From a virus, in the IMG/VR virus record IMGVR_UViG_3300044624_001039, positions 1 to 64,000 of that record: 64,000 nt of DNA. The stretch is one strand, 5' to 3'. The translations under genes and the position numbers were made by a program. The notes under the pieces are model-generated. The model did not search any database. It worked only from the letters and a program-made list of their open reading frames with translations, and had not been told where the DNA came from. Positions 41,541 through 50,802 of this stretch are shown here, in pieces (position 1 is the first letter of the stretch; each line of letters begins with the position of its first letter).

Positions 41541-42719
41541 TTATGAGTATTTTGTTTCTCTTGTGTATTTACGATAGTCACTACTCATGCGTAAATATTG
41601 TTCTCCGTTGCCTTCCATGATATCACAGATACGGTCAATAGTTCCATCATTATAATCACTAATACGACCTTGAAAGTTATGTGGTGCTACCAACAAGTTC
41701 TGTAACTTAGACATAGCATCATCAATACTCCAGGGGATATATAATCGGGTATTATCATTAGCAAAAGTTTCTGGAAAACTACGATATGCTGGATATAGTA
41801 CGTTACAACCCAATGTATCTGCTTCACTAACTGTATTGCTTACCCAGTCTTGCAAAGCACAATTAAACAATACTCTAGTATCGTTTAGTAGTTCATAATA
41901 ATCGTTCTTTTCCAAGTCTTCATAGATAACAAGCTTACCCTCGCTTTGTAGTTTACGAGTGCGTTCCATATAACTTTCGTTATTGCTTTTTAGTTTACTA
42001 CCACTGAATACACAGAATTCAATGTTATTATTTGATCTAGCGTGGAATGCTTCAATCAAATCCATATAGAAGTCTGGTTGCTTTTCTTGATCCCATCTTG
42101 CGCTAAATGCTACACGCATTTTACGTTGATTGAAAGGTTTGAGAGGTCCACTGATACGACTACGAACTTCATGTTTACCAAATGCAAGACCACTAATGTT
42201 ATATAATGGTGCCTTCCATCCTGCAATTTTCATATGCATAATCATTTCTTCATTGGTAGCTAATACGCCATCAACAAAACTATCAACCATTTTTTCATAG
42301 TGACCCATGAATTCACTCATTCCCCATACATGTACGAAATCATCCGGATCAATTGACTGAGCAAGACAACGGACAAATATACGAGGACGGAGATTAGCAG
42401 GAACTTGCTTAAGAATGTAAGGCAAACTCTCAATGCCTGGTTGAAACATATCTTCAAAATAGATAATATCTTCATCACTACACTCGCCTTGCTTCATCAT
42501 TTTAACTAGATTCATAAGTTGACTCATACCGAAGTATGTACGACCATGTGCATCTAGTACTTGTCCTGTCACAATAGCTTGGTCATTACTGAGAGTTTCA
42601 CCCGGTACAATAACATAGTTAATGCCTCTACGTTTGAACACAGATTCATTCCACTCTTGCAGTTGTAGAGTGTATCGTGCTTTATAGGGTTCAAGACCCA
42701 TGTAAAACAGTTTTCTCAT
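41541..42719 (-). CDS. Glycosyltransferase, GT-B fold
   Basis: 392 aa; the start at MRKLFYMGLEPYKARYTLQL overlaps the upstream stop (ATGA). RKMRVAFSARWDQEKQPDFY and a donor-site region NTVSEADTLGCNVLYP match GT4-like enzymes. Near dpdA and folE, so a DNA-base glycosylation role is possible but speculative. Confidence 0.83.
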   Translation of the reverse strand: MRKLFYMGLEPYKARYTLQLQEWNESVFKRRGINYVIVPGETLSNDQAIVTGQVLDAHGRTYFGMSQLMNLVKMMKQGECSDEDIIYFEDMFQPGIESLPYILKQVPANLRPRIFVRCLAQSIDPDDFVHVWGMSEFMGHYEKMVDSFVDGVLATNEEMIMHMKIAGWKAPLYNISGLAFGKHEVRSRISGPLKPFNQRKMRVAFSARWDQEKQPDFYMDLIEAFHARSNNNIEFCVFSGSKLKSNNESYMERTRKLQSEGKLVIYEDLEKNDYYELLNDTRVLFNCALQDWVSNTVSEADTLGCNVLYPAYRSFPETFANDNTRLYIPWSIDDAMSKLQNLLVAPHNFQGRISDYNDGTIDRICDIMEGNGEQYLRMSSDYRKYTRETKYS

Positions 42720-42919
42720 GGACGTGCATCTTCCTGCCACTGATCTTTAGCCCACTTGCCAGTTACTGCTTTAGTAAATTGGCGATATGCAAAGCTACGC
42801 ATATCATATAGTGTTGATTCATCAAACTTGTATCCATAATCCTGACAGAACATTAGATAGTTTTCTAGGTCCTCAAAGATTTGTTGAACACGTGGGTTAG
42901 ATTGTTGTTGTTTTGCCAT
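42716..42919 (-). CDS. Hypothetical small protein, 67 aa
   Basis: MAKQQQSNPRVQQIFEDLEN..., helical with a Trp/Lys-rich C-terminus. Coupled to the glycosyltransferase. Function unknown. Confidence 0.7.
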   Translation of the reverse strand: MAKQQQSNPRVQQIFEDLENYLMFCQDYGYKFDESTLYDMRSFAYRQFTKAVTGKWAKDQWQEDARP

Positions 42920-42930
42920 TTTATATTCCT

Positions 42931-43386
42931 TTAAATAGCGAGTTGTTGATAAGGTTTATTTGTGTTATAGACAATCGTAGCACCATTCTCATTATCTTCT
43001 GATACTTGAATAGCGATATTACGATCTGGATACCGAGTTGCGATAATCTCATAAAGATCATCACTAATCATTTCACAACTTTTGTAATTCAATTCTAGAA
43101 TGCCTTGAGAATATTGATTCTCTAACCATCTTTTAAACTGAATAAACTCAATATCACGGTCGTTGTGAAATACTTCAATAGACACTTCAAAATGAAAGAT
43201 GTGTCTATGTGGAGTAGCTAAAAAGCTAACATCATACTCATCACCTGTTGCAAGTGCTGGGTCTGTTGCTGCCGCTGGGTATTTATGAATACCTTCTTTT
43301 TGAAAACGTACAAAGATTGTACGTAATGCATTATTTTTAATACGAGAACGTTTCTCTGCCATTGCTTGTTCATGTTGTTCTATCAT
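42931..43386 (-). CDS. Second PTPS/QueD-fold protein
   Basis: 151 aa. HRHIFHFEVSIEVFHNDRDI, KSCEMISDDLYEI and IQVSEDNENGA follow the PTPS/QueD order (zinc HxH, acid-binding segment, closing Glu strand). It is more divergent than the QueD at 37.9 kb. The Cys nucleophile position is unclear, so the reaction may differ. Could act in the deazaguanine route or on another pterin. Confidence 0.65.
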   Translation of the reverse strand: MIEQHEQAMAEKRSRIKNNALRTIFVRFQKEGIHKYPAAATDPALATGDEYDVSFLATPHRHIFHFEVSIEVFHNDRDIEFIQFKRWLENQYSQGILELNYKSCEMISDDLYEIIATRYPDRNIAIQVSEDNENGATIVYNTNKPYQQLAI

Positions 43387-43610
43387 TTATAGTCCCTATT
43401 TAATGTTGCCCATGTTAACCACTGATGAAATGTATTATACACTAATTCAGCTTCTTTGTCATCCTGATTTACCCTAATTCCACGTATATAAAACCCGTCT
43501 TTTGCTACACGTAACATCTCACTTGTTCCGCCAGTAAAGGTGATAACAGACTCCTGAGTTTCAGAAGATATTGTTGATTTCATTGTAAGTGATGGATTAA
43601 CGGTCATCAT
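43383..43610 (-). CDS. Hypothetical protein, 75 aa
   Basis: MMTVNPSLTMKSTISSETQE..., with a conserved-looking core MLRVAKDGFYIRGIRVNQDD and YNTFHQWLTWATLNR, a phage protein type of unknown role. An internal Met (43583) is an alternative start. Confidence 0.7.
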   Translation of the reverse strand: MMTVNPSLTMKSTISSETQESVITFTGGTSEMLRVAKDGFYIRGIRVNQDDKEAELVYNTFHQWLTWATLNRDYK

Positions 43611-43809
43611 CTAAATCTACCCTTTCATGGTCATGATCCCATTGCGCCCTATTCAATAAACGCAATTCATTAAAATACTTATCCTTAACATCTTTCAATT
43701 TTTGAATTTTTTCAGTATCAGTACTACCTGATTTTTCTAATTGAAAAAGTTGATTCTCAACTAATCTATATGATTCTTCTAAAGTTTTAATACGATTTTT
43801 ATATGGCAT
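43597..43809 (-). CDS. Coiled-coil small protein, 70 aa
   Basis: Long charged helix (KTLEESYRLVENQLFQLEKS) and an acidic tail ending DLDDDR. Follows the DpdA-like gene closely. Confidence 0.7.
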   Translation of the reverse strand: MPYKNRIKTLEESYRLVENQLFQLEKSGSTDTEKIQKLKDVKDKYFNELRLLNRAQWDHDHERVDLDDDR

Positions 43810-43810
43810 A

Positions 43811-45361
43811 TTACTCTCCTAGTATTTCATTCATAGCATCATCGCTATCCTCTATTACCTCTTCAAACTCTGGTTCATTTTGAACTTCAAATAATTCTTC
43901 AAACTTACTTAATGCATTAACAGTTCGTTTACCACTAATACCCTGACTACCTGATTGAAACTGCATCCACAATCTACTGTTTTGATCAATCAAATCAATT
44001 GCTTCCTGTTTAGTTTTTTTACTAAAGATTTCATCAATAACATCTTTGAACAAAACACGTTCAAACTGTTCATTCATTAACATCTTGGGAACAACACCTT
44101 GCTCATATTGACGATTAGCCTCTTGTACAGCATTCATATGCATCCAAACATTATGACTTTGAATCAATGTATAACTCAATGTATCCCAACTTGTTTTTGT
44201 TTCTTTGTTATGCTGTCCCAAGAAACCATGACCACGATAGCACATATCCTTAAGCAGTAGTTTATCAGTTACTGGACTATCTGTAAATAGTTTATGGATA
44301 CCTTCAGCTAATACAGCATCACGATATTTTCTAGTATCACTTGCATATTCTTTCTTTTCAGCAGTCTTTTCCATACTGTATGACCATTTCTTATTATGCT
44401 CAATATTAGTATTGAAATATGCTAAACCCTTAGCCGCACTATAGAATGGGCTTGCACAGTCAAACGTAATCTGTAATTTTGGGTTATGATACTTACGAAT
44501 AGCACGTTGTATATCAGTAAACAATACTGCATACTCTAATATACTTGTACCCAAACAGTGAATTAAATCATGTTTACCTTCTACTAATAAACCATCATGG
44601 ATAATATCAACCATTCTAGTTAGCATCAAGTGTACATCAATCTTGTTTTGACCACCAAATGCCCAACCATTAAAATGAGTGTCTGGATAGATATTTGGGT
44701 CACAATACTTCTTCATTTCAGCATACCAATCATCTGACTGTGTATGTGTACGACCTTGCAATACATTTAGGAACTTACATTTACCCGAACGATTGTTAAT
44801 GAAGTATTCGTTGTTAATATGAGTAGCAGTAATTGCTTCCTGAATAGTACTAATACCATGAAGACTATTACCGTTCTTATCCTTCATATTAAAGGTAGTT
44901 ATTGATTGTGAAGGAATATCAAGTACCATACCATAGTCCATGTATGTATCCATCCAGTTCAATACAGCTTTACGCTTAATCATAGCCTTAGGGCAATTAG
45001 GGTCTTTCCAATCAGCCGGCCATTGACCTTTTAAAATCTGAAATCCACCAGAGTCACCCAACATAAATGTACCAGCTTCACGTTCTCTAATGATACTTTC
45101 GCTAGGATCGTTTACAGTTGTATCTAAGTTAGCATGACCTGCACTGTACAAACCCCATTTATAATAATATAGACCTTCACTACTATTTAAAAAGTTTAGT
45201 TTCTCTACATCACCGTTGAATTGAGCAGGGATACGTGCAGGGTCAAAGTATTGTTCACCTTTACGTTGCTTACCCAAGCCAGAGATATAAAAACTACTAA
45301 CTGCAGGTAAGAACAATGCCCAATCAGGGTTTTGTTTTGCTGATAGATTATCTTGTTCCAT
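43811..45361 (-). CDS. dpdA: DpdA-like DNA deazaguanine transglycosylase
   Basis: 516 aa, longer than bacterial tRNA-guanine transglycosylase. FMLGDSGGFQILKGQW holds the catalytic-type Asp of TGT (DSGGFQ). FLNVLQGRT, GWAFGG and ITFDCASPFYS (second Asp in the FDC motif) follow. In DpdA proteins this TIM barrel exchanges guanine in DNA for a 7-deazaguanine. Together with FolE, QueD and QueE it strongly suggests modified phage DNA. The final ~120 residues are phage-specific and helical. Confidence 0.83.
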   Translation of the reverse strand: MEQDNLSAKQNPDWALFLPAVSSFYISGLGKQRKGEQYFDPARIPAQFNGDVEKLNFLNSSEGLYYYKWGLYSAGHANLDTTVNDPSESIIREREAGTFMLGDSGGFQILKGQWPADWKDPNCPKAMIKRKAVLNWMDTYMDYGMVLDIPSQSITTFNMKDKNGNSLHGISTIQEAITATHINNEYFINNRSGKCKFLNVLQGRTHTQSDDWYAEMKKYCDPNIYPDTHFNGWAFGGQNKIDVHLMLTRMVDIIHDGLLVEGKHDLIHCLGTSILEYAVLFTDIQRAIRKYHNPKLQITFDCASPFYSAAKGLAYFNTNIEHNKKWSYSMEKTAEKKEYASDTRKYRDAVLAEGIHKLFTDSPVTDKLLLKDMCYRGHGFLGQHNKETKTSWDTLSYTLIQSHNVWMHMNAVQEANRQYEQGVVPKMLMNEQFERVLFKDVIDEIFSKKTKQEAIDLIDQNSRLWMQFQSGSQGISGKRTVNALSKFEELFEVQNEPEFEEVIEDSDDAMNEILGE

Positions 45362-46092
45362 TATTTTGCTTGTGCTGGGAGTAAGTAACGATAAACTGCT
45401 AAACCACTGTCAACAACAATCTCTGTAGCGCCAGCATCACTAATGCGAATAATCTTATCACCGGGTAGATCCATAATGCTTAAGAATTCTTTAACAGGCC
45501 ACATCCATGCTTTGTTCAATGAACCAGTGACACCCGGATGAAACACAAAGTTACCTGAGTGAGTTGACGGATCACCAAAGTAAACCATTAAGTTACCATT
45601 TTCTGTTTTAGTAGTAAAGTTCTTTTCTTCACTATTGGCACTTGCTTGACGTTTCAATCGTTGAATGCCAGCAATACTTGGTTCAAACTCTACATTCCAT
45701 GTAGTGCCTTTGAACATTACATTCTTAACTTTTTCATCAGCAATAGCTTTACTCATCAAACGATAGTCGTTAACGAAATCACCTGCTTTTGTTTCAAAGT
45801 GAATGTATTCTGGTACACTTGCACCGTCTTTGTTAACACGTGTAACATTGATTTTAGCATGTTCATCATAGTCATCAAAGCTTAGAATTGTTTTAAGTTT
45901 ACCTAAGTTAGGCATACCAAACGTTCCGATAAACTCTACGCTAGGATGTTTAAGAACACCACTAACGATAACAGATTTATCTTCTGCTACTGCGTTTACA
46001 GTTGTCTCTGTGTCAGTTCCACTAACTTTAATCAAATCAATACAGCCTAAGCCATGTGTGTGTTGAATTAAATCTTGTAAATTATCTTTCAT
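45361..46092 (-). CDS. DNA polymerase sliding clamp (T4 gp45-like)
   Basis: 243 aa. IGTFGMPNLGKLKTILSFDD, VEFEPSIAGIQRLKRQA and the VYRYLLPAQ end match the T4-type trimeric clamp. Tethers the polymerase and, in T4, activates late transcription with gp33/gp55, consistent with late-type promoters here. Own promoter upstream. Confidence 0.9.
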   Translation of the reverse strand: MKDNLQDLIQHTHGLGCIDLIKVSGTDTETTVNAVAEDKSVIVSGVLKHPSVEFIGTFGMPNLGKLKTILSFDDYDEHAKINVTRVNKDGASVPEYIHFETKAGDFVNDYRLMSKAIADEKVKNVMFKGTTWNVEFEPSIAGIQRLKRQASANSEEKNFTTKTENGNLMVYFGDPSTHSGNFVFHPGVTGSLNKAWMWPVKEFLSIMDLPGDKIIRISDAGATEIVVDSGLAVYRYLLPAQAK

Positions 46093-46133
46093 GTTTTTCC
46101 TTTGTTTTAACTATTTAGGTAGTTGTAATACGT

Positions 46134-46162
46134 ATTATAATGGAATATATTACGAATAGCAA
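46134..46162 (-). promoter_or_regulatory. Promoter of the sliding clamp gene
   Basis: TTGCTA (46157-46162), 17-base spacer, TATAAT (46134-46139) on the minus strand. Confidence 0.75.
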
Positions 46163-46169
46163 CACCAAT

Positions 46170-48887
46170 TTAACCGAAACTGAATAAATCATTGAATGTA
46201 CTGTTGGTATCTGTATTACTACGAATATCCCAATCTAATACACCCAATAAGTTATCAATCTTTTCATCTACTAACGTTTGTTCCATTGCTGAATCATCAA
46301 ATGGTAACTCAGTAAACCATTTGGGCAAACGTAATTCATCTACTGGATATGCTACACTAGTAAACCCTAATGGATTAGGTTTTAGTTTACAGACTACAAC
46401 CTTCATACCGTCAATAATCTTTTGACTATAATTGTCTCCGTTTACTCTACGTAGGTAATTATAATTCAATGCCGCTCTAACGTGACCGGGCATATTAGCA
46501 CGACCTGTACTACTTTTTGCTTCTAAGTCACCATACATCGTAAGTTTGTTTACACCTTTAGGTGAACCTTTAGTCCAACTATCCTGTGCTGTTAATATGC
46601 GTTTAAAATCTTTTACAGCTTCAATAACTTCTGTACGGCCTTTACCTTGTTGTAGAACCATCTGTAGTACATTCATTAAGAATTCTTGTACATACTTAGG
46701 AGTATCAGCACGTTTCAAATCAAGACCCATAGCTTTGATATCACCCAATGCACCGTCTTTGTCTTTACGTTTACCTTCTTTGTCAAAGATATTAATAGCA
46801 TAACGCTTCTTAACAATAAAGATAGCACGATCACCAATCAATTCACGTCCAGCTTTAATGATAGCACCATTCTTACGTGGTGCATGAAAAGCTTTCTCCA
46901 TAAATGCAGGGAACGATTCATTTGCTTGGTCAGCTATACCATCATACAATCCAATACAAGTTTCTTTATTCCACTCTAATGCACCAGAATCAATCTGAGG
47001 CTTTAATGTTGGATAAGCTGTGAAGTAACAACTGTCAGTATCACCATACACAATAGCATTACCTTCGTGTGAATAGATACCTTCTACAGTTTCATTGATA
47101 GTACTCATCATATGCTTAACGATCTGACGACCAGATAATGTAACTGATTGACCAATACGTTTATCATAGAAACGACAATGTTCATTCAATAGTGCACCGT
47201 ATGCTGAGTTGAGTAAAATCTTACGAACAAGTTGTCGTTTGTCCCAGTACTCTCTATCCTCCGTAGTAGTTGCTTCTTTAAGTTTTTTCTGCATCTCTTT
47301 ACGATCTGAGTACCAACGACTTAGTAGACCGGGTACAACACCTTCTTTTTCATAAGTAAAGATTGTACCATTAGCACTTAACATCCAGGGCTTATGACTA
47401 TCAAAGATCATCTTCCATATTTCAGCTGCCGACATTTCTACACTACGACCATCTTCGTAGTCAACAGTAAGAATAGTTCCACGTTCTTGGTTCATAATCG
47501 CTGTGTACTCTAATGCACCAAATAGATTTTCCCAGAGAATAGACCCTGTAACTGCATCATCACCTTCTTTGTGACGTTTCTTTTCACTTGCTAATCGTAC
47601 ACCTTTGTCGTGCATATATTGGTCTGTGATTGTTTGTCTGACCTGAGCAACGATGGTTTCTCCTGCCATGTTGAGGGCACGAATAACCGAGGGATAGAGT
47701 GAGTTGATATCAACTGCACCGACCCACTCGTGCATTCCTCTTTTCGGCGTAGCAACAAAGGCACCTGCTGCCTGCTGGACATCTTCTTCATTTTCAACCT
47801 TTCGTTTTTTATCTGGTACTACTAAGCCACGTTCGTGTGCTTCATTAAAAATTGCCATCTCAATCATTGCTACTGAACCCATAACTGTTGGAAGCAGTAC
47901 AGTATTCTCGTGTGCAAGTTGATTAGCTAATTCTAAAAACTTAAGTTTGTTGTGAATCTTCACTAACAACATAGTATCTTGTCTGTTGTATTCAATGAAT
48001 TTTTTAAAGTCTTTGTTATACAGTTGGTCAAGAGTACCTTCATATTGTGTTTTGTTTTCACCCACTTCCATCTCACCGATAGAATCAAGTTTATAACTGT
48101 GGCGTGATTCATAGTTATATTTTTTGTACAACTGTAAATAGTCCAAGTGAATACGACCTACTAAGTCATAAGTTGTTTCACTTTTACCGAATCGTTCGTA
48201 TTCTCTAGCTTTAGGAAGTTGACCCATCAAGCAGAACTTGCGTGTGTCATCCTTACTCATTACTCTAGTAACACGATTGACCATATAGGGTATATCATAG
48301 CCTTCTGAGTTCCAGCCAGTTAGTACATCAGCATCTTCAATGAGTTGAAAGAAAACATCAAACATTTCTTTCTCATTTGTGAATAGCATTGTATTCTCAA
48401 ACTCATTAGTGATTTCTTGGGCTGTTTCACTGCTCATATGTTTCGGAGCAATCACTAATGTAATACATTGATCTAGCCAATCTAAGTAACAACTAATAGC
48501 TGTAACAGGATTGAATGGATCATTAGTAGGGCTGAATCCTTTTACAGGATCAAAGTCTACTTCAATGTCAAAGAAACAAGTATGAAGTTTAGGTGCATCA
48601 ATACCAAGATAGTTTTCACTTAAACAGCGAAAGACAACTGGTATATCACTTTCAAATAATTTTTTATTTGAATGGATACGTTTTTCTTTTTCAAACTCTT
48701 GTCGTTTGCGAGTACTGAAACGACTGACTGGATCGCCGTATATACTACGTTGTTTACCCCTAGGATCAGGATAATACAATACGTAATTAGTAGGGTATTC
48801 TTTGTATTGACGCTTGCCGTCCTTGTCTCTTTCTACAACGTAGATACGGTCTTCATCCCTACTGTGAATAGCATCCACATAACTCAA
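46170..48887 (-). CDS. DNA polymerase, family B (T4 gp43-like)
   Basis: 905 aa with both exonuclease and polymerase domains. Exo I FFDIEVDFD, Exo II GWNSEGYDIPY and Exo III YNRQDTMLL are intact, so it proofreads. Polymerase motifs are DINSLYPSVIR (A), KILLNSAYGALLN (B) and YGDTDSCYFT (C). Acts with the clamp, ligase and exonuclease encoded here. It overlaps the DsbA-like gene by 4 bases. Confidence 0.98.
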   Translation of the reverse strand: MSYVDAIHSRDEDRIYVVERDKDGKRQYKEYPTNYVLYYPDPRGKQRSIYGDPVSRFSTRKRQEFEKEKRIHSNKKLFESDIPVVFRCLSENYLGIDAPKLHTCFFDIEVDFDPVKGFSPTNDPFNPVTAISCYLDWLDQCITLVIAPKHMSSETAQEITNEFENTMLFTNEKEMFDVFFQLIEDADVLTGWNSEGYDIPYMVNRVTRVMSKDDTRKFCLMGQLPKAREYERFGKSETTYDLVGRIHLDYLQLYKKYNYESRHSYKLDSIGEMEVGENKTQYEGTLDQLYNKDFKKFIEYNRQDTMLLVKIHNKLKFLELANQLAHENTVLLPTVMGSVAMIEMAIFNEAHERGLVVPDKKRKVENEEDVQQAAGAFVATPKRGMHEWVGAVDINSLYPSVIRALNMAGETIVAQVRQTITDQYMHDKGVRLASEKKRHKEGDDAVTGSILWENLFGALEYTAIMNQERGTILTVDYEDGRSVEMSAAEIWKMIFDSHKPWMLSANGTIFTYEKEGVVPGLLSRWYSDRKEMQKKLKEATTTEDREYWDKRQLVRKILLNSAYGALLNEHCRFYDKRIGQSVTLSGRQIVKHMMSTINETVEGIYSHEGNAIVYGDTDSCYFTAYPTLKPQIDSGALEWNKETCIGLYDGIADQANESFPAFMEKAFHAPRKNGAIIKAGRELIGDRAIFIVKKRYAINIFDKEGKRKDKDGALGDIKAMGLDLKRADTPKYVQEFLMNVLQMVLQQGKGRTEVIEAVKDFKRILTAQDSWTKGSPKGVNKLTMYGDLEAKSSTGRANMPGHVRAALNYNYLRRVNGDNYSQKIIDGMKVVVCKLKPNPLGFTSVAYPVDELRLPKWFTELPFDDSAMEQTLVDEKIDNLLGVLDWDIRSNTDTNSTFNDLFSFG

Positions 48888-49150
48888 AGTGTTTTCCCTA
48901 CAGTTTCTAGGATAGTGTTGAGTTCATCGTGGTCTTTGTTAGTCTGACCTAAACTTGCTTTGTGTGCAATTTTAATTGCTTTCTTTAATGTACTAGCTTT
49001 GATTTCAAGTTCTTCTGCTACAGCTTTAATAGTGTCGTTTAATCCACCATTCAATGTATCAATTTCATGTAGGACGTGCATCCCTTCATTAATTAATTGT
49101 GTTAGTTTAATCTTTGCTTCACCGTTAAAGGTTCTGTTATAATCTGACAT
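48884..49150 (-). CDS. DsbA-like dsDNA-binding protein
   Basis: 88 aa. NGEAKIKLTQLINEGMHVLH ... LNTILETVGKTL is the T4-like DsbA pattern of cyanophages. T4 DsbA binds late promoter regions. Co-transcribed with the polymerase behind a TTGACT/TATACT promoter. Confidence 0.75.
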   Translation of the reverse strand: MSDYNRTFNGEAKIKLTQLINEGMHVLHEIDTLNGGLNDTIKAVAEELEIKASTLKKAIKIAHKASLGQTNKDHDELNTILETVGKTL

Positions 49151-49173
49151 AGTTTCTCCTTAAATAATTAGTT

Positions 49174-49202
49174 AGTATACTTGAGTTGTGTAGATAAGTC
49201 AA
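49174..49202 (-). promoter_or_regulatory. Sigma-70-like promoter of the dsbA-polymerase unit
   Basis: TTGACT (49197-49202), 17-base spacer, TATACT (49174-49179) on the minus strand. Confidence 0.85.
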
Positions 49203-49795
49203 GTGTTTTTCTTACCTTCTACAATCTTCTTGACCAAAGTATAAATACCCGGATTGACTTTCAATACGTGAGGCATTAATTCATTACGGATGTAATTACG
49301 GGTATATCTGTTATTCTTATTAGATTTATCCTCACACCATTCAATATTATGACTTTCACACCAATATATAAAATCTTCTTTTCGTGTGGTTAAGAATGGG
49401 CGTAGTACATTGTTTCTTGTTAGTGGAATAACTTTGGGTGTGCCGTGTAAACTTGACCAAATATATGTTTCAACACAATCATCCAAATGATGACAGGTAA
49501 TGATTGGTCCATGTTTAGCAAAATATTGATAGCGTTCTTCTCTCCAGAATTCTTCTTGGCTCATTGATTTGGGTTTGTCACGATTTAGCACACCTAAAAA
49601 TAATGGAAGATTTCTATCTTCACAAAATTTAGATACAAAATCTAATGCTTTATTACTGTGTTCAGTACCATGATGGAAGTATGCACAAGATACGTCATGT
49701 TTACGACTTAAAAAGTCAACAACAGCACAAGAGTCAACACCGCCACTGAATGCTACTGTAACTTGTTTGGGTAATGGTACTGTTAACTTAATCAT
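49199..49795 (-). CDS. TilS-like PP-loop ATPase
   Basis: 198 aa. VTVAFSGGVDSCAVV is the PP-loop; CHHLDDCVETYIWSSLHGT, LRPFLTTRKEDFIYW and the RNYIRNELMP end are the signature of tRNA(Ile) lysidine synthase. It is shorter than bacterial TilS and lacks the C-terminal tRNA-recognition domains. QueC, another PP-loop ATPase that the deazaguanine route would need, has different motifs, so I do not call it QueC. Confidence 0.8.
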   Translation of the reverse strand: MIKLTVPLPKQVTVAFSGGVDSCAVVDFLSRKHDVSCAYFHHGTEHSNKALDFVSKFCEDRNLPLFLGVLNRDKPKSMSQEEFWREERYQYFAKHGPIITCHHLDDCVETYIWSSLHGTPKVIPLTRNNVLRPFLTTRKEDFIYWCESHNIEWCEDKSNKNNRYTRNYIRNELMPHVLKVNPGIYTLVKKIVEGKKNT

Positions 49796-49801
49796 CTATC
49801 T

Positions 49802-49830
49802 ATTGTAACATAGAATGATTTAGTTACCAA
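49802..49830 (-). promoter_or_regulatory. Promoter of the tilS-like gene
   Basis: TTGGTA (49825-49830), 17-base spacer, TACAAT (49802-49807) on the minus strand. Confidence 0.7.
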
Positions 49831-49832
49831 TA

Positions 49833-50789
49833 TTATTGGATACCTGAACTTGCGGCCAAATAACTTCTTGCTGAACTTAACGGGCCGCGAATACTTGCAG
49901 TTGCTGTATCAGTTGCATATGTTATGCGGTCTACCCTAGAAGTAAATGAGCCGCTGCCAAACCAACCATATGTTGTACTATCAGTTGATGCAGCCAAATA
50001 TGTTCTACCTGAACTTAATGGACCACGAACACTTGCTGTTGCGGTATCAGTTGCAAATATAACTCGTTGTACTGTAGAACCACTATAACCACCGCCAAAC
50101 CATCCATCTGTGGGTGTACCTGTTGCGGCTAGACGAAAATTTGAATTAGTTAATGGACCACGAACACTTGCAGTTGCAGTATCAGTTGCAAAGGTTACCC
50201 TGTCTATGGTAGAACGGAATGTTCCGGGGGCAGGGCTAGATGCATAACCGCCTGCCCACCATCCATCAGTTGCATTACCTGTTGCGGCCAAGGCACTTCT
50301 GGCTAAACTTAATGGACCACGTACACTTGCTGTAGCAGTATCAGTTGTGTATGTTATGCGATCTACTGTTGAAAAATAAACACCTGCAGGTGTACGCCCA
50401 CCACCAAACCAAGCATTAGTTGTATTTCCAGTACCAGCTAAATATTTTTTTGCCGCACTTAGTGGACCACGTACACTTGCTGTAGCAGTATCAGTTGCGT
50501 ATGTTATGCGATCTACTAATGATTGTACTGTTGGGCCAGTAACTTCTCCGCCTGCAAACCATCCGTAAGTAAGATCACCAGTTGCACCTAAACTTTTTCT
50601 AGCTAAACTTAATGGCCCTCTATTAGTTGAAGTATCAGTATCTGTTGCATATGTTATGCGACTTACTAATGATGCGATACTCCCTGTAGATCCGCCGCCA
50701 AACCATCCTGCATCGGGTGTTGATGGTGGTGGAACTAGAGTGAAGCCACCGCCGGCTGCTGTAAATCCACCTGTTATTGTTATTGACAT
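49833..50789 (-). CDS. Kelch-like six-repeat fibre protein 1
   Basis: 318 aa. N-terminal ~30 residues (MSITITGGFTAAGGGFTLVP) are shared with the other fibres and probably attach to the virion. Six ~45-residue repeats follow, each with GWFGGG, RITYATDTATAS and RGPLS. This pattern suggests a six-bladed beta-propeller. Likely a receptor-binding or surface-glycan-binding tip, since it sits among glycosyl- and sulfo-transferases. Confidence 0.8.
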   Translation of the reverse strand: MSITITGGFTAAGGGFTLVPPPSTPDAGWFGGGSTGSIASLVSRITYATDTDTSTNRGPLSLARKSLGATGDLTYGWFAGGEVTGPTVQSLVDRITYATDTATASVRGPLSAAKKYLAGTGNTTNAWFGGGRTPAGVYFSTVDRITYTTDTATASVRGPLSLARSALAATGNATDGWWAGGYASSPAPGTFRSTIDRVTFATDTATASVRGPLTNSNFRLAATGTPTDGWFGGGYSGSTVQRVIFATDTATASVRGPLSSGRTYLAASTDSTTYGWFGSGSFTSRVDRITYATDTATASIRGPLSSARSYLAASSGIQ

Positions 50790-50802
50790 TCTTTAACCTT
50801 TA

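Noticed and set aside
49199-49795. QueC for the deazaguanine pathway
   Set aside because: PP-loop is shared, but HHLDDCVET and the RN-IRNEL end are TilS features, and the QueC zinc cysteines are absent.
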